A DNA stretch of 50,651 nt from Cruorifilaria tuberocauda (lineage: Eukaryota; Nematoda; Chromadorea; Rhabditida; Onchocercidae). The stretch covers positions 1 to 50,651 of the forward strand of contig JABVXU010000394.1 of NCBI GenBank assembly GCA_013365365.1, written 5' to 3'. Positions within the stretch are counted from its first letter, which is position 1. Each line of letters begins with the position of its first letter. The notes under the pieces are model-generated. The model ran no database searches. It saw nothing but the letters and a program-made list of their open reading frames with translations, and was not told where the DNA came from. A program made the position numbers and the translations under genes. Of this stretch, positions 34,848 to 46,273 are shown one piece after another.

Positions 34848-37800
34848 ATGGTGCAACCTAATCAACGAATTACCAATTCTTACGTAGTTAAACGAGGTAC
34901 GTTAGCAAGATCTTTATTCTTCAACTTATTAAATAAATTAAATACCGATAAAGAGATTGATAACTGATAGACATGAAATATGCATTATCTGTACAAAATA
35001 GTCATTTATATCATGTGTATTTCAGATGGACGACATGAAGCTGTTTCTTTTGATAAAATTGCTCATCGTATTATGAAACTGTGTTACGGCCTAAGTCAGG
35101 ATCGAGTAGACCACGTAAAACATAATTTATTTCATTTCATTAATTACCGAATAACTTTTCAGTTTCACTTATAAAGTTTTTTAAATAATAGTGAAATGAT
35201 ATCGTTTCCAAAAATTGGAAGACATAACATCCCTGTTTGTTTTAGATCGAAATATCACAAAAAGTGATTGCGGGCTTATACAAAGGTGTAACAACGGTTG
35301 AATTGGATAATTTGGCTGCGGAAATTGCAGCTGATATGATAACTAAGCATCCTGACTACGCTACTTTGGCATCTCGAATCGCTGTCTCTAATATGCATAA
35401 GAAAACTGAAAAGGTTATTTATGAATTATTAACGAATGATAGATGTGTTTATTCCATGGAAGATATTTAATTCCAACAGTAAACACTCACTTTGATTGTA
35501 TCGAATTTACTTTGATTCACGGTTAACAGTAACATTTGAATCAGTCCATTTAAGGAAGGTCTTCCGTTTAAATGATTCCGTTTAACGCAAGACTGTTCTG
35601 TAATTAGGGAAAACTTCTACTTTCGAGGTATAGAAATTCCTCAGTTAAAAATAGCGTCTGAAAAATATATTTTGTTCTTAGAAATATTTGAGAAAGTTTC
35701 AAAATAAGATTCTTGTTTCAGTTGTTTTCCAAGGTCTCCAAGCGATTGTACAATGTTACACATCCGAAATCTGGTCGACATATGCCACTGATTAGCAAGG
35801 AATTGTTTGATATCATTCAAAATAATGCTGATGCAAGTTTATTATATGATTATTAGATTTTAAGTTGGTTAAGGAATGTAAAGTGTTAACCTGATATAAA
35901 GTCGCTGCTATTTTAGTGCTCATGATTTTATAGTAGTGGCAAAAAAGGAGGACTAATACAAATATGAAGGCGTTTGTTTTAGCAGACAGTTTATGTCTTG
36001 CAATTATTTCTACTCGTTGTTTTATTGTTTTCACCGAATTCTCATCTTCATTCAGAATAGGATCGTTTAGATTCTCGATTCAGCAATAGTTCATGAACGT
36101 GACTTTTACTACACCTACTTTGGTATAAAAACGTTAGAACGTTCTTACCTTCTGCAAATCGATGGAGAATTAGCCGAACGACCACAGCACATGTTAATGA
36201 GAGTTGCACTTGGGATTCATGGTGAAGACATTGAAGCTGCCCTTGAGGTGTAGTTGATTATATCTATTTTAATGATTTGCGCTATCTTTGCAGCGCAGTA
36301 TTGTTGTTCACAAAAGAATTCTAAATACCGATTGATTTAAAAAGTTGAACTGAATATTGAGTATGCAATCGCGGCTTTTTAAAATTTGTCGCTAACACTA
36401 CTATAATTTCAATTTCAGACTTATAATTTGATGTCCGAAAGATGGTTCACACATGCAACACCGACACTCTTTAATAGTGGTACCTGCACACCGCAGATGA
36501 GTTCATGTTTCCTGTTGACGATGTTTGAAGATAGTATTGAAGGCATATTTGAAACTTTGAAGAAATGTGCATTAATTTCAAAAAGTGCTGGTGGTATTGG
36601 CTTAAATGTGCATTGTATACGTGCTACTGGCTCGGCAATTGCTGGAGTATGTTCTTAGTGTTGATTTAAGATGTTAAAAATTTAAGTAAATTGACTCTCA
36701 CGCTTTTAATCGCATTAATTTTAGATAATTATTAATTGGCTGCAATAAAGATTTTGGCATCAAAAAGGAAGGTTTCGGAATATTTTGTTCCGAACTTTTT
36801 GGCCGTTTATGAGAAATTTGATTAACAATATATTTTAGAAATTGAAGCTTTGAAGGAATGGAAAAAATTAGGAAATTTGTCATCATTTAGACAAATGGTG
36901 TTTCAAATGGCCTAGTACCCATGCTTCGGGTATTCAATAATGCGGCGCGGTATGTCGATCAGGGTGGGAATAAGGTTATTATATTTTTGAATTGTCTAGA
37001 AATTTTATCTTCTTTTCTCAACACACTTATTTTGAGATATAAAGTTGTTTTATTTTTTTTTACATATTGGGTAGATGTGAATCGTGAAATAAAATAAAAT
37101 CTACTGCAGAGACCAGGTGCATTTGCCGTTTATTTGGAACCGTGGCATGCCGATATTTTCGGCTTTTTGGAACTGAGAAAGAATGTGGGTGATGAACTTG
37201 AGCGGTGTCGTGATTTATTCCTCGGTTTATGGGTGCCGGATCTTTTCATGGAGCGTGTACGCGATGATAAAATGTGGTCTCTAATGTGTCCTGCTGAATG
37301 TCCGGGCTTGGAAGATTCATGGGGCGAAACATTTGAGAAACTATACATAAAGTAAGATAAGCAATTTTCTTATTTTTACATCTAAGACGAAAATCGTACA
37401 AAAGTAATTCTAAATTCTGACTTAAAATTCCAGATATGAAGAAAAAGGTCGATACAGAAAGCAGATACCTGCTAGAAAACTATGGGAAGCAATCGTTTTT
37501 ACTCAGATAGAAACTGGCGTGCCATATATGGTTTACAAGGTAATGTTATGTCAGTTTCAAGAAGCGCTTAACTAATTCTAGAAGTTGTTTAAATATACAT
37601 TGAATGCGATTATTCTATCCATGGCAAAGGTTTTAGTTATTTTAATCGTAACGTCTCACTTGCATGTAATTGTTCTTCATTTGAACAGTTTCTGAAACAA
37701 CTTAGTGCATTTCTTTAGTCGTATATGTATTTTGATTAAACGTTTTTATTGATGGGAAGAAGCAGTCATATTAATATATCATATTAAAATATGACTGGTA

Positions 37801-39738
37801 ATTAGAGAAAATCTATGAAGTCTCTTCGTAAAATGAAGCTTGGAATTACAGGATACATGCAATCGAAAAACTAACCAGCAAAATTTGGGCACTATCAAAT
37901 GTTCCAATTTATGCACTGAAGTAGTTCTATATTCGTCTCGCGAAGAGATTGCTGTTTGTAATCTAGCATCTATTGCTCTTAATCGTTTTGTTACACCAGA
38001 AAAAACATTCGACTTCAACAAGTTGCGTGAGGTATGTATACTATAATAAGGAAGAGATTTCGTTGAGCAAGATCAATTTTCACTGAATTCCAAGTGTATT
38101 GTGAACCTTTGTTACATAGTGTAACTGTGTTTCAGGTCACAAAAGTAGTGGTTAGAAATTTGAACAAAGTCATCGATCGCAATTATTATCCAGTACCAGA
38201 AACGGAGCGATCTAATAAAAAACATCGTCCAATTGGCATTGGTGTTCAAGGCCTAGCCGATGCTTTTATCCTTATGCGGTTTTCTTTCTTTCCAACTTCC
38301 ATAATTTCTTGATAGCACAGCTATAATAAACTAAGCCTGCAGCAGAGTGCTGAATTGATCTCAATTTTCAGGTATCCATTTACCAGTGAGAAAGCTCGTG
38401 ATCTTAATAAACGAATTTTTGAAACCATGTATTATGCAGCACTTGAAGCTTCTTGTGAACTTGCGCAGGAACAAGGTCCATATGAAACCTACGAAGGTTC
38501 ACCTGTTAGTAAAGGAGTTAGTATTTGATGGTTTTCATGTTTGCTATCATTTTGTAGTACATTTTAAAAAAAAAACGAAAATTTTTTAGATATTCTCAGA
38601 AAATTTTTAGTTTTTATCAGCATTAGTTCTTAAAATTTATATCTTGTAATTATGTATTCCATAGAATTCACCATCATTTCAGATTTTGCAATTTGATATG
38701 TGGGGTGTGACACCGACAAATCAATGGGATTGGGCAACTTTACGTGAGAAGATCGCAGTGTACGGCATCCGGAATAGCGTGTTATTGGCACCAATGCCCA
38801 CTGCTTCAACCGCACAGATACTTGGTAACAATGAAAGTATTGAACCTTATACTAGCAATGTATACACCCGTAATGTCTTATCTGGAAGTTTTCAGGTGAA
38901 TTTTGGAGAGTTTTAAATTGATACATTTTTTTAAGAATTATCTAAAAATGATTATTTTTATCTGATTTTTTCTTAATAACATTTTTTTGCATTAGGATTA
39001 TGTAATTTCTTTGAAGGTTTTCAATATGCACCTTATGAATGATCTCATGCATCTCAATTTATGGGATGATGATATGAAATTAGAAATAATTAAAAACAAA
39101 GGATCGATTCAAAATATTGAACGCATTCCACAGGAAATCCGAGATCTTTATAAGACAGTTTGGGAAATGTCGCAACGAGTAAGTCCTAATAATAATATAA
39201 GTTTAGAAATGAGATTTAATGGATTTTTAAACTTTTCGAAACATAGAATATAGTTATTTTACTTGCAACAATAGAAATAAAGAAAAAAGATTTACATTGA
39301 AGGACATTATTGATATGGCTGTTGACCGTGGTGCATTCATCGATCAGTCGCAGTCGTTAAATATATTTATAGCACGTCCCAATTATAGCAATATTACTAG
39401 TATGCACTTTTATGGATGGCAGAAGGTATGCATGGCATTTATGTAGTATTTTATATTTGGTGAACTGCAAAATATTTTCTATAGTTATACTTTTTTAAGA
39501 TTTTAGATTATTATAGGGCTTGAAAACTGGGATGTATTACTTGCGTACGAGACCAGCAGTTGATGCAGTACAGTTCACTGTTGACAAAACTCGTCTGAAA
39601 GAACATAACAATGTGAATGCAGAAAAGGGTTCTAAGTTAGGATCTAGTTCTACTCCTGATTGTGCGGATGAACTGACAACAAAAATGATGGAATGTGCAG
39701 TGAACAACGGAAATGACTGCTTAATGTGTAGTAGCTAA
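34848..39738 (+). CDS. RRM1: Ribonucleoside-diphosphate reductase large subunit
   Basis: Class Ia ribonucleotide reductase alpha subunit (worm rnr-1), which with the small subunit reduces NDPs to dNDPs in the cytosol. Sixteen phase-consistent exons give 813 residues: 34848-34896, 35026-35114, 35246-35413, 35722-35832, 36071-36247, 36419-36646, 36891-36974, 37110-37351, 37434-37539, 37852-38031, 38136-38278, 38372-38516, 38683-38895, 39017-39178, 39303-39425 and 39517-39738. The N-terminal ATP cone is present ([18 protein letters not shown]). Catalytic residues run 10 ahead of human numbering: Cys228 (SSCFLL), Asn437 and Cys439 and Glu441 (CSNLCTEV), Cys454 (AVCNLA) and Tyr747-Tyr748 (GMYYLRTRP). 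The redox CxxC is at the C-terminus (CLMCSS). Exon 4 ends GAT|GCAAGT, a GC-AG intron. The linker before the CxxC is longer than in human. Confidence 0.96.
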
Positions 39739-40877
39739 GCCATGATTACTAAAAATGGTTGCATCGGACAATTTGGCTTGAATATATCATTATTTGAAAA
39801 AAGCAAGGAATTCCTCTCTTATATGTATTCTATGCAAGTAATACATAATTCCTATTTTTCTTATTAACGTATGACAGTGAATGAGGTCGAAGTAACTCAC
39901 CTTAAAATATTTTGGAAGTAACTCGAAAATTTTGTGAATCTTTTTATTGTATGCAATAAGAAAGCAGAAGAAGGATAGGGAAAGATTTTATGCGGCACTC
40001 TTCATCTTCATAGTTGATTCTAAAAGTATGATTAGCATGGTGCATGGCGCCAAACAGCAACATTTATATGATCATGTGGATTGAGTATTGAGTAGATTAC
40101 ATTTTTCTATATTTGAAATTTTAAATTGTTATGAAATGAAGATTTCTTGCATTGTTTTTATATTTTATTTTTGAGATTGTGGATATAAGTTGATTTACTG
40201 TTTATGCCTATATCAGTATTTCACTATATTTCGAATATTGTCAAATTTAAATTGCGTTTGGAAGTATCCTATTCTTCCAGATATTTAAATTTGCTCTGTT
40301 GTTAAATCTGAAACGGAACTGACTTCACTTGACTCCATCTGTGTCTTACAACCCTACCGCCTTAACATTTTCATCATTTGAAAATCTCCGAGCATATCCT
40401 TACAACGTCAAAAGTATCAGATATTTCTTGTCTATCTTTTATGTTTCTTTTCTTTTTGAAAAATAAATTTATCAGTGATCTGAACTTATCCGGGTAGCAA
40501 ACTAAAAAAAAGAATTCCATAAAAACGTTCTGGGAATGCTATACAGTGTGGTTTCATCCCAAAAACAAGGCTGGGAGGAAAGTTCATAGTATTTTTTGAA
40601 GTTAACAATGTCCTCTGGTAGATCAATCTGTTAATTTGCGAATTTTTCTTCCGAGATTTCTTGATTCCTGAGATTTCCGTTGCAAGAAAATTTGAAAATA
40701 CTCATGTGCAGTAAATCGCCTAGTGCATACGGTGATTCGCGGTTGGTACATTTGTAATTTCGCAAATTTGTAATAGCGCGATATTTGGTATGAGTTAATG
40801 GAATGGTGTGATATATTTGTGATGCGGTCATCTCCGTCAGAAGCGCTCAATAATTGAAAGAAAATCCGATGTGAATT
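39739..40877. other. Intergenic spacer between RNR and OPA3
   Basis: AT-rich with no supported exon. An AATAAA occurs near 40462. Minus-strand open frames of 66-75 codons at 40623-40850 overlap each other in different frames and show no family signal. Confidence 0.45.
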
Positions 40878-42169
40878 ATGGGTATTCCACTTATTCAGGT
40901 TTTAATATTTATTATTGCATGTGAATGGCTAATTTCGAGACTGAAATGAAAAAAAAATTCTATTAGAATTAAAAAACTAGCACAATAAGGAAAGACTATT
41001 TCAAATAAGTTTTCCACTTATGTCTAAGTAAAAATTTTTTTACAGCTTGTGGTTGCATTTGGGCGGCAAATGTCACGCCCATTAGCGCGAAGAATTATAG
41101 CCTATGCAATTAAACATCCATATCTTAGAAACAGAATTCTTATTCCAGTGGGCAGAAGTAAGTTTCCGAAGGTTTTAGTGTGTAACAAATAATGAAATAA
41201 TGAATTCATGTCACAAATAATGAATTTAGATTGGTAAAATGAAATGTTTGCTTTGGTTAATCAATTTTAAAATTGCATGATAGCTGTTGTATCTCGATTC
41301 TTGCTCTTAAATTTCTCTGCAGTATATATATATGTATATACGTTAAAATTTTCTTAAATATATGTATTAAATATTTTATTGCATTTACAGGTCTACATGC
41401 TATTTCATTTCGTTTGCGGATCAAAAGTATAGGCCTTGCTGTTCCATCTAAAACACCAAATGTAACTGAGCAACAGGCAATCGAAATGGTTCTGTTTTCA
41501 AGTGAATTATAATCTTATTTAACTGCATAATCATTACTGTATTCTCATTTTAATTTACGATTTATTTTCAGGCTAGTGAAACACTTGTAGAAGCACTTAT
41601 CTATCTGACGACCGTATTATTGATTTATGCAATTTACCGATCAAATCCAGAAAAAGCTAAGGCCAGCGATGTAGAGAAGTTCGTTAAAGTAAGTCTTCAT
41701 ATATCATTGATAATTCAAACTTAAGAAGTATGATAGACAGTATAGAGTTGTTGATGAACTTTTCAGGAAAGCGAAGAGAGAATAGGAAAATTTGAAGAGA
41801 AGCTCAAAGAACAAGACGAATTGACGATGAAGATTGTGAAGATCATCCGTGAAAAGAATCTGGTTAGTACTTGTTGTAACAACAGGTCAAATTTTGCAGT
41901 AAGCAAGCTTTTAACACATTTTCCAAAACAGAGTTGTTGGACGAAGTTAAAAATTTTATTAGAGAAAGGTTTTTATTAGAGACTAAGGTTTTTATTCAGT
42001 AAACTTGTTTATTAAAAACGAGATTCATTTTCGAGTAAATTTGTTTCAATTCATTTTGCAGGATGAAAAGAACATTTTGGCAGACAAGGGTCATAAAGGT
42101 CAACTTCTATCCTTTATTGGTGATAAAATGAAGACACTGATGCCTGGTCAAGATAAAACATCCCATTAG
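40878..42169 (+). CDS. OPA3: OPA3-family mitochondrial membrane protein
   Basis: Homologue of optic atrophy 3, a small mitochondrial membrane protein involved in mitochondrial shape and lipid metabolism; its biochemical activity is not settled. Six exons join in phase to 183 residues: 40878-40898, 41046-41157, 41391-41488, 41572-41688, 41767-41862 and 42062-42169. The N-terminus MGIPLIQLVVAFGRQMSRPL matches the family start. The family core RRIIAYAIKHPYLRNRILIP follows, then LRIKSIGL. A hydrophobic helix (TTVLLIYAIY) sits after the conserved ASETLVEALIY segment. The C-terminal third is a charged coiled coil (ERIGKFEEKLKEQDELTMK). The first intron follows only seven codons. It is convergent with POLR1C, with 474 bp between the stops. 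Confidence 0.93.
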
Positions 42170-42643
42170 CATTAGTTGAACTCTAGATCATGATTTATAT
42201 GATTAGGCTCAACTACTATTTTTCGAGGAAACAGCTCCTCCGAAGTTTCCTTGAATTCGCCATATACTTTAAAACAAACGCTGCTGCTTTCCTCTTTTGT
42301 ACTCTGTTTCCTAGGTTTTACTTATGTATAAATTTGATTTAAAGTATTAAATTATGAAACAAACTCATATATTCCATCGCTAATAATTTTAATAACATTT
42401 GGTGAAAAATAATATGGGTAGATACGTTTCTAATGTCATTCATTACTTTACAAATTGTGATATGTCTCTTAAACTCCTAAACTCTGAAGGGCTTTTTGCG
42501 TCTCAGATAATGGTAAAGTGCCAGGAAAAAAAGCTTCCATCATTAAAAACAGAACTTAAGTGAAGTTTCAAATGTTTACAAGTTTTTATTCCTTTATATA
42601 AAAAGTAGTAACAATAGATACAGTGAAAGCTAGTTAGAATATA
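42170..42643. other. Convergent 3' spacer
   Basis: Shared 3' flank of OPA3 (+) and POLR1C (-). AT-rich with no gene seen. Confidence 0.6.
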
Positions 42644-45312
42644 TCACTGTACTTCTTTCAACCGTTTCCGGAACAGAGCTTTCAATGTTCGGCACTTTTC
42701 TTCCATTACTTTGCAAGCTTCTACAACCAGTTCTGCACTTCTCAGTGCACCAGTGCTTTCAACACTAACTGAAGGAAACCTCACTGATTTTTATTTATCA
42801 TGGAAGTATTGAACTTATGCTACATTAAATAATAATGTACCATAGCACTTACGGATCTACGCGAAAGTAATGCAGTATACTGACTTAAGATACGGAAGTC
42901 ATGAGGAAACTTAATGGCACTATAGAAATTTGCATCCAAACAGGATTGAAGTATCAGCATTACAACTCATTTATAAAATTAGGATATGAGCTTCTAAAAA
43001 TGACTGAAGCTTACAAATAAAATGATTCTTGATCCTTGACAATTCAATGTGTTCCGCAAGGTCCTCATGTCGTAAGATATTACGGCTACAAGTATCACAC
43101 CGTGCATCTTTCACGACAGCTACTCCATCTGAAATTAATGAGAATTTTTAAAACTGATAAGTCACCGGGATTTTATGCGCATTTTCATTGAAGTTAAAAA
43201 TGTTTTGAAACACTTCTAAAATAATTGAGTGGTTAAATTTAAGACTGCGCATGCTAAAAAATTAGAAAAAAAACGAACTAAAATTATATCTTAAAAACAG
43301 TATGTTTGTGAACAGAGCTGGTAGTACGAAGAGGGTTCAGAAGAATCAAACAGATTAGTTTGAGTTACTAGAGAAGCTGAAATATTTTTCTTCAAATCAA
43401 AAGATAGGAAGACTGTTAAAATTGAACAGTGTCTGGGGAAACTGTTCTGGAGAAAGCTAACCTGCGTCAATTTCAATAACGCCTTCTGAAAAGGAGTTTT
43501 TGACTCGTTCTGCATCTGCACCGCTAAATTTCTTTTTCAGTACTATCCGCGGTAACAAACGATAGGATGCAGTAGCAACCGGGGAGAATTTTGCATGATC
43601 GCGTCCTAACCCTTTCACGCAATGACACCTATAATAGAATTTAATTTTAATCTAAAAAGAAGGAAACTAAGCGAACTTGATGATTTGATGAAGCAAAAGA
43701 TCTAAGTGAATTTAACTCTCCTAGCTTCAATCTCTTGTCCGGGTCGTAACTGCGCAACCAAAATATCACTGTGTACCATTGCTGGTGGATACGGAAGTGA
43801 AGTAGATTGGTCATCGATTGGTATCCATTTAAATGCATTTGAATAAACAAAAGCATTCTCAAAAATTTCTTTGGGATTTGTGGCTGTTTTCAAGGCGTTT
43901 GAATTCCGATTACAGGTGACTTTGATTTCAAAAATGAGATTTCTGAAATGACTACTTCTGTCCGACAGAAATTTTACTATTTCACGCAAACTTTTAGGAT
44001 AATAAATTAGATATAAAATTTCTAAGCGTTGTATGACTTCTAATAACAATTCCGCACGCATGTTAATGTCTGTTAATAGCTATATCGAAATGATTTGGAA
44101 GTATAGAATGACTCTTTATAGTTTAATATACCCAAAGCCGCTTCAAGAATATTCGCTGAAGAAATTATATTTATTAACCTTTTCGGATCACCAGTCGGTT
44201 CTTCGCTACAGTCAACACCGGATTCGTCGATTCCAACAACTCGTGTAAGAGGCATTTCGAATAAACGTGGATCTGCTTTAATTGGAAGCAAGCCAAGACG
44301 ATGACTGAGTACTTCATCCTAAATTTATTAGGAGTTTTTACCTTCTTCCCAAGGAGCAAGAAATCAAAATACAAACTTTATAAAAATATTATTATTATAT
44401 TATACCGGTATAATTGATGTATTCTGGTACAGATAAACCTTCTCGATCGCCATAGTAGGAAGCTGCAAACAATAAAAATAATACTAATAAACTTCGGTTT
44501 TTATCAGAAATTTCTAATTAACTCACAAAGCGGCGATACTGCAACATATGGGAAAGACAAATTAAATAAATGCAAAAACGAAATGAAGTTTAAACAAAAT
44601 GAATTTCTTGTCAACGAAATACGAAAACTTGCTTCAGCAATGAGTATCCTTCTGATGGCATTTGCAATTGGGGCTTCAACACCAATTAAATCAAATTCCA
44701 AAGCCATACCATCTTCACTTTCATTTACTATAAATATTTTGATTTTTGATATGTATGCAGCTAAATCCCATTGAACCGCACAGTTGCCAAAATCGCTATC
44801 GGTATCATATGTCTGTAATCAATCATTCCTTTCGCATTTATGCTTAGTATCATTTTTACTAATTCTTTAAATGCAAAATATATTGGATTTCATTCCTCCG
44901 TTGATTTGATATCTCACCAATTAACTACTTCAATCATTATTAACGTCTCTTGCAAAGAAAAAATTAGCAAAAGAAAAGGCAAAAATTCTTTAAAAGCTGC
45001 AGAAATCCCAGAATTTCCGTGCTAGAAAAAACAGATTTACTTTAATTTAGTAAAGCTCTGCTTAATTATATAATTTCTATATCGATTAAAAAAGATTAAG
45101 TCTTGCTAATACAAACTGCAATTCATTAGCAGAAAAGCAGTTACAATTGCCCCAACCAAACACAATCAGAATCATACATAGAAATTTATGATCGAAGTGC
45201 ACAAAATTATGCTTTACAAGCTTACATTTAACACTCTTTCCGTTTCCATGACGAGTTTGTTCTCGAAATTTTGACCACTTTTCCGACGAGATCTCTTCGG
45301 ATTTCCAGGCAT
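42644..45312 (-). CDS. POLR1C: RNA polymerase I and III subunit RPAC1
   Basis: The alpha-like subunit shared by RNA polymerases I and III, which pairs with RPAC2 to seed assembly in the nucleus. Minus-strand exons are 45312-45226, 44812-44633, 44462-44406, 44318-44179, 43942-43721, 43628-43462, 43128-43015 and 42768-42644, giving 363 residues. Family motifs in order: [91 protein letters not shown] and FSVESTG. The ATG lies 4 bases after TTTGCAG, which suits trans-splicing. Two introns are unusual. Intron 2 has a GC donor (GAA|GCAAGT). Intron 5 keeps the family reading only if its donor is GA (AG|GAGAGT). A canonical alternative (exon to 43717, next exon from 43651) stays in frame but inserts eight residues into a conserved strand. 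Confidence 0.94.
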
Positions 45313-46273
45313 TGTCCTGCAAAGTAGAAACGCCGCAATGACTTCGCAAAATAGCCTTTTGTCACTTTTCTTTGAAAACTTTGTTTTCGCCTGACTTATT
45401 AATGTTTGAAACTACTTATCATAATCCCAATTGCAGTAGCTCAAAAGTTTCCTTGAGCGGTAATTAAAATGGTGAACTGTTCGATGAATGAATAAACGAA
45501 TAACGATAATGGTAACTGAAAGCTGAAATTAAGTCCATTAATTGACAAACAATAAACGTGGTACTGAGGATTTTATGATATTTTTGAATAAAAACTGATA
45601 ACATAACACAATAACAATAGAAACCAAAACAGTACAGGAAATGAATAAAATAACACGGAGAAAACAATGAAAAAAAAGGAGAAATGATCCTTTAAGCTTC
45701 CATTATTATACATAACATTTCTATTATACATCATATTTCTAGTAAAGCTATAAACATAGAGTATCAAAAATTACAAATAAAATGAAAAACATAGAACAAA
45801 CATAGAATGAACAGTGAGCATATTGAATACAGATCCGAACGAAATTACCACTATGCTCATGAGAAAATCACTAGCTAATGTCATCAGACGACAAAATATA
45901 ATTGGTTGAGCTTGGAATACGGGAATGGTAATACAGTATTAATGTTGAAATAAGGTATGGCATGCTCTCAGATGATTCCGGCAAGCTGGACGAAGCTTAA
46001 TGTATTGTTAGCAACGCAGACAAAACAAGGTAAATAGAAAGGACTGATACAAAGAATCTTCCAGAAACATAATTACATCATTAGAAAGGCACTGTAACAA
46101 TAAATGATTATTCCGAGTGACATATATAAAAAGTATAGGTGGTAAAAGGATCTCCAAATAATTCCATTGCAATGATATGATTCTTATTTCGATTTTGCAT
46201 CCAAAGGAATATGCTTTGAAAATGATGCGTGCAATCTGCCAGTATATTTAAATTTGACCTGAACTCATAAACT
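45313..46273. other. Spacer between ALG5 and POLR1C
   Basis: Both flanking genes run on the minus strand, ALG5 upstream. The 961 bp between them are AT-rich. Minus-strand open frames at 45464-45767 overlap each other and are Phe/Tyr-rich from AT bias, with no family signal. Confidence 0.5.

Noticed and set aside
43647..43862. 71-codon minus-strand frame
   Set aside because: Out-of-frame shadow of POLR1C exon 5 and its intron.
45464..45767. Overlapping minus-strand Phe/Tyr-rich frames between ALG5 and POLR1C
   Set aside because: AT-bias artefacts: no start context, splice sites or family motifs.
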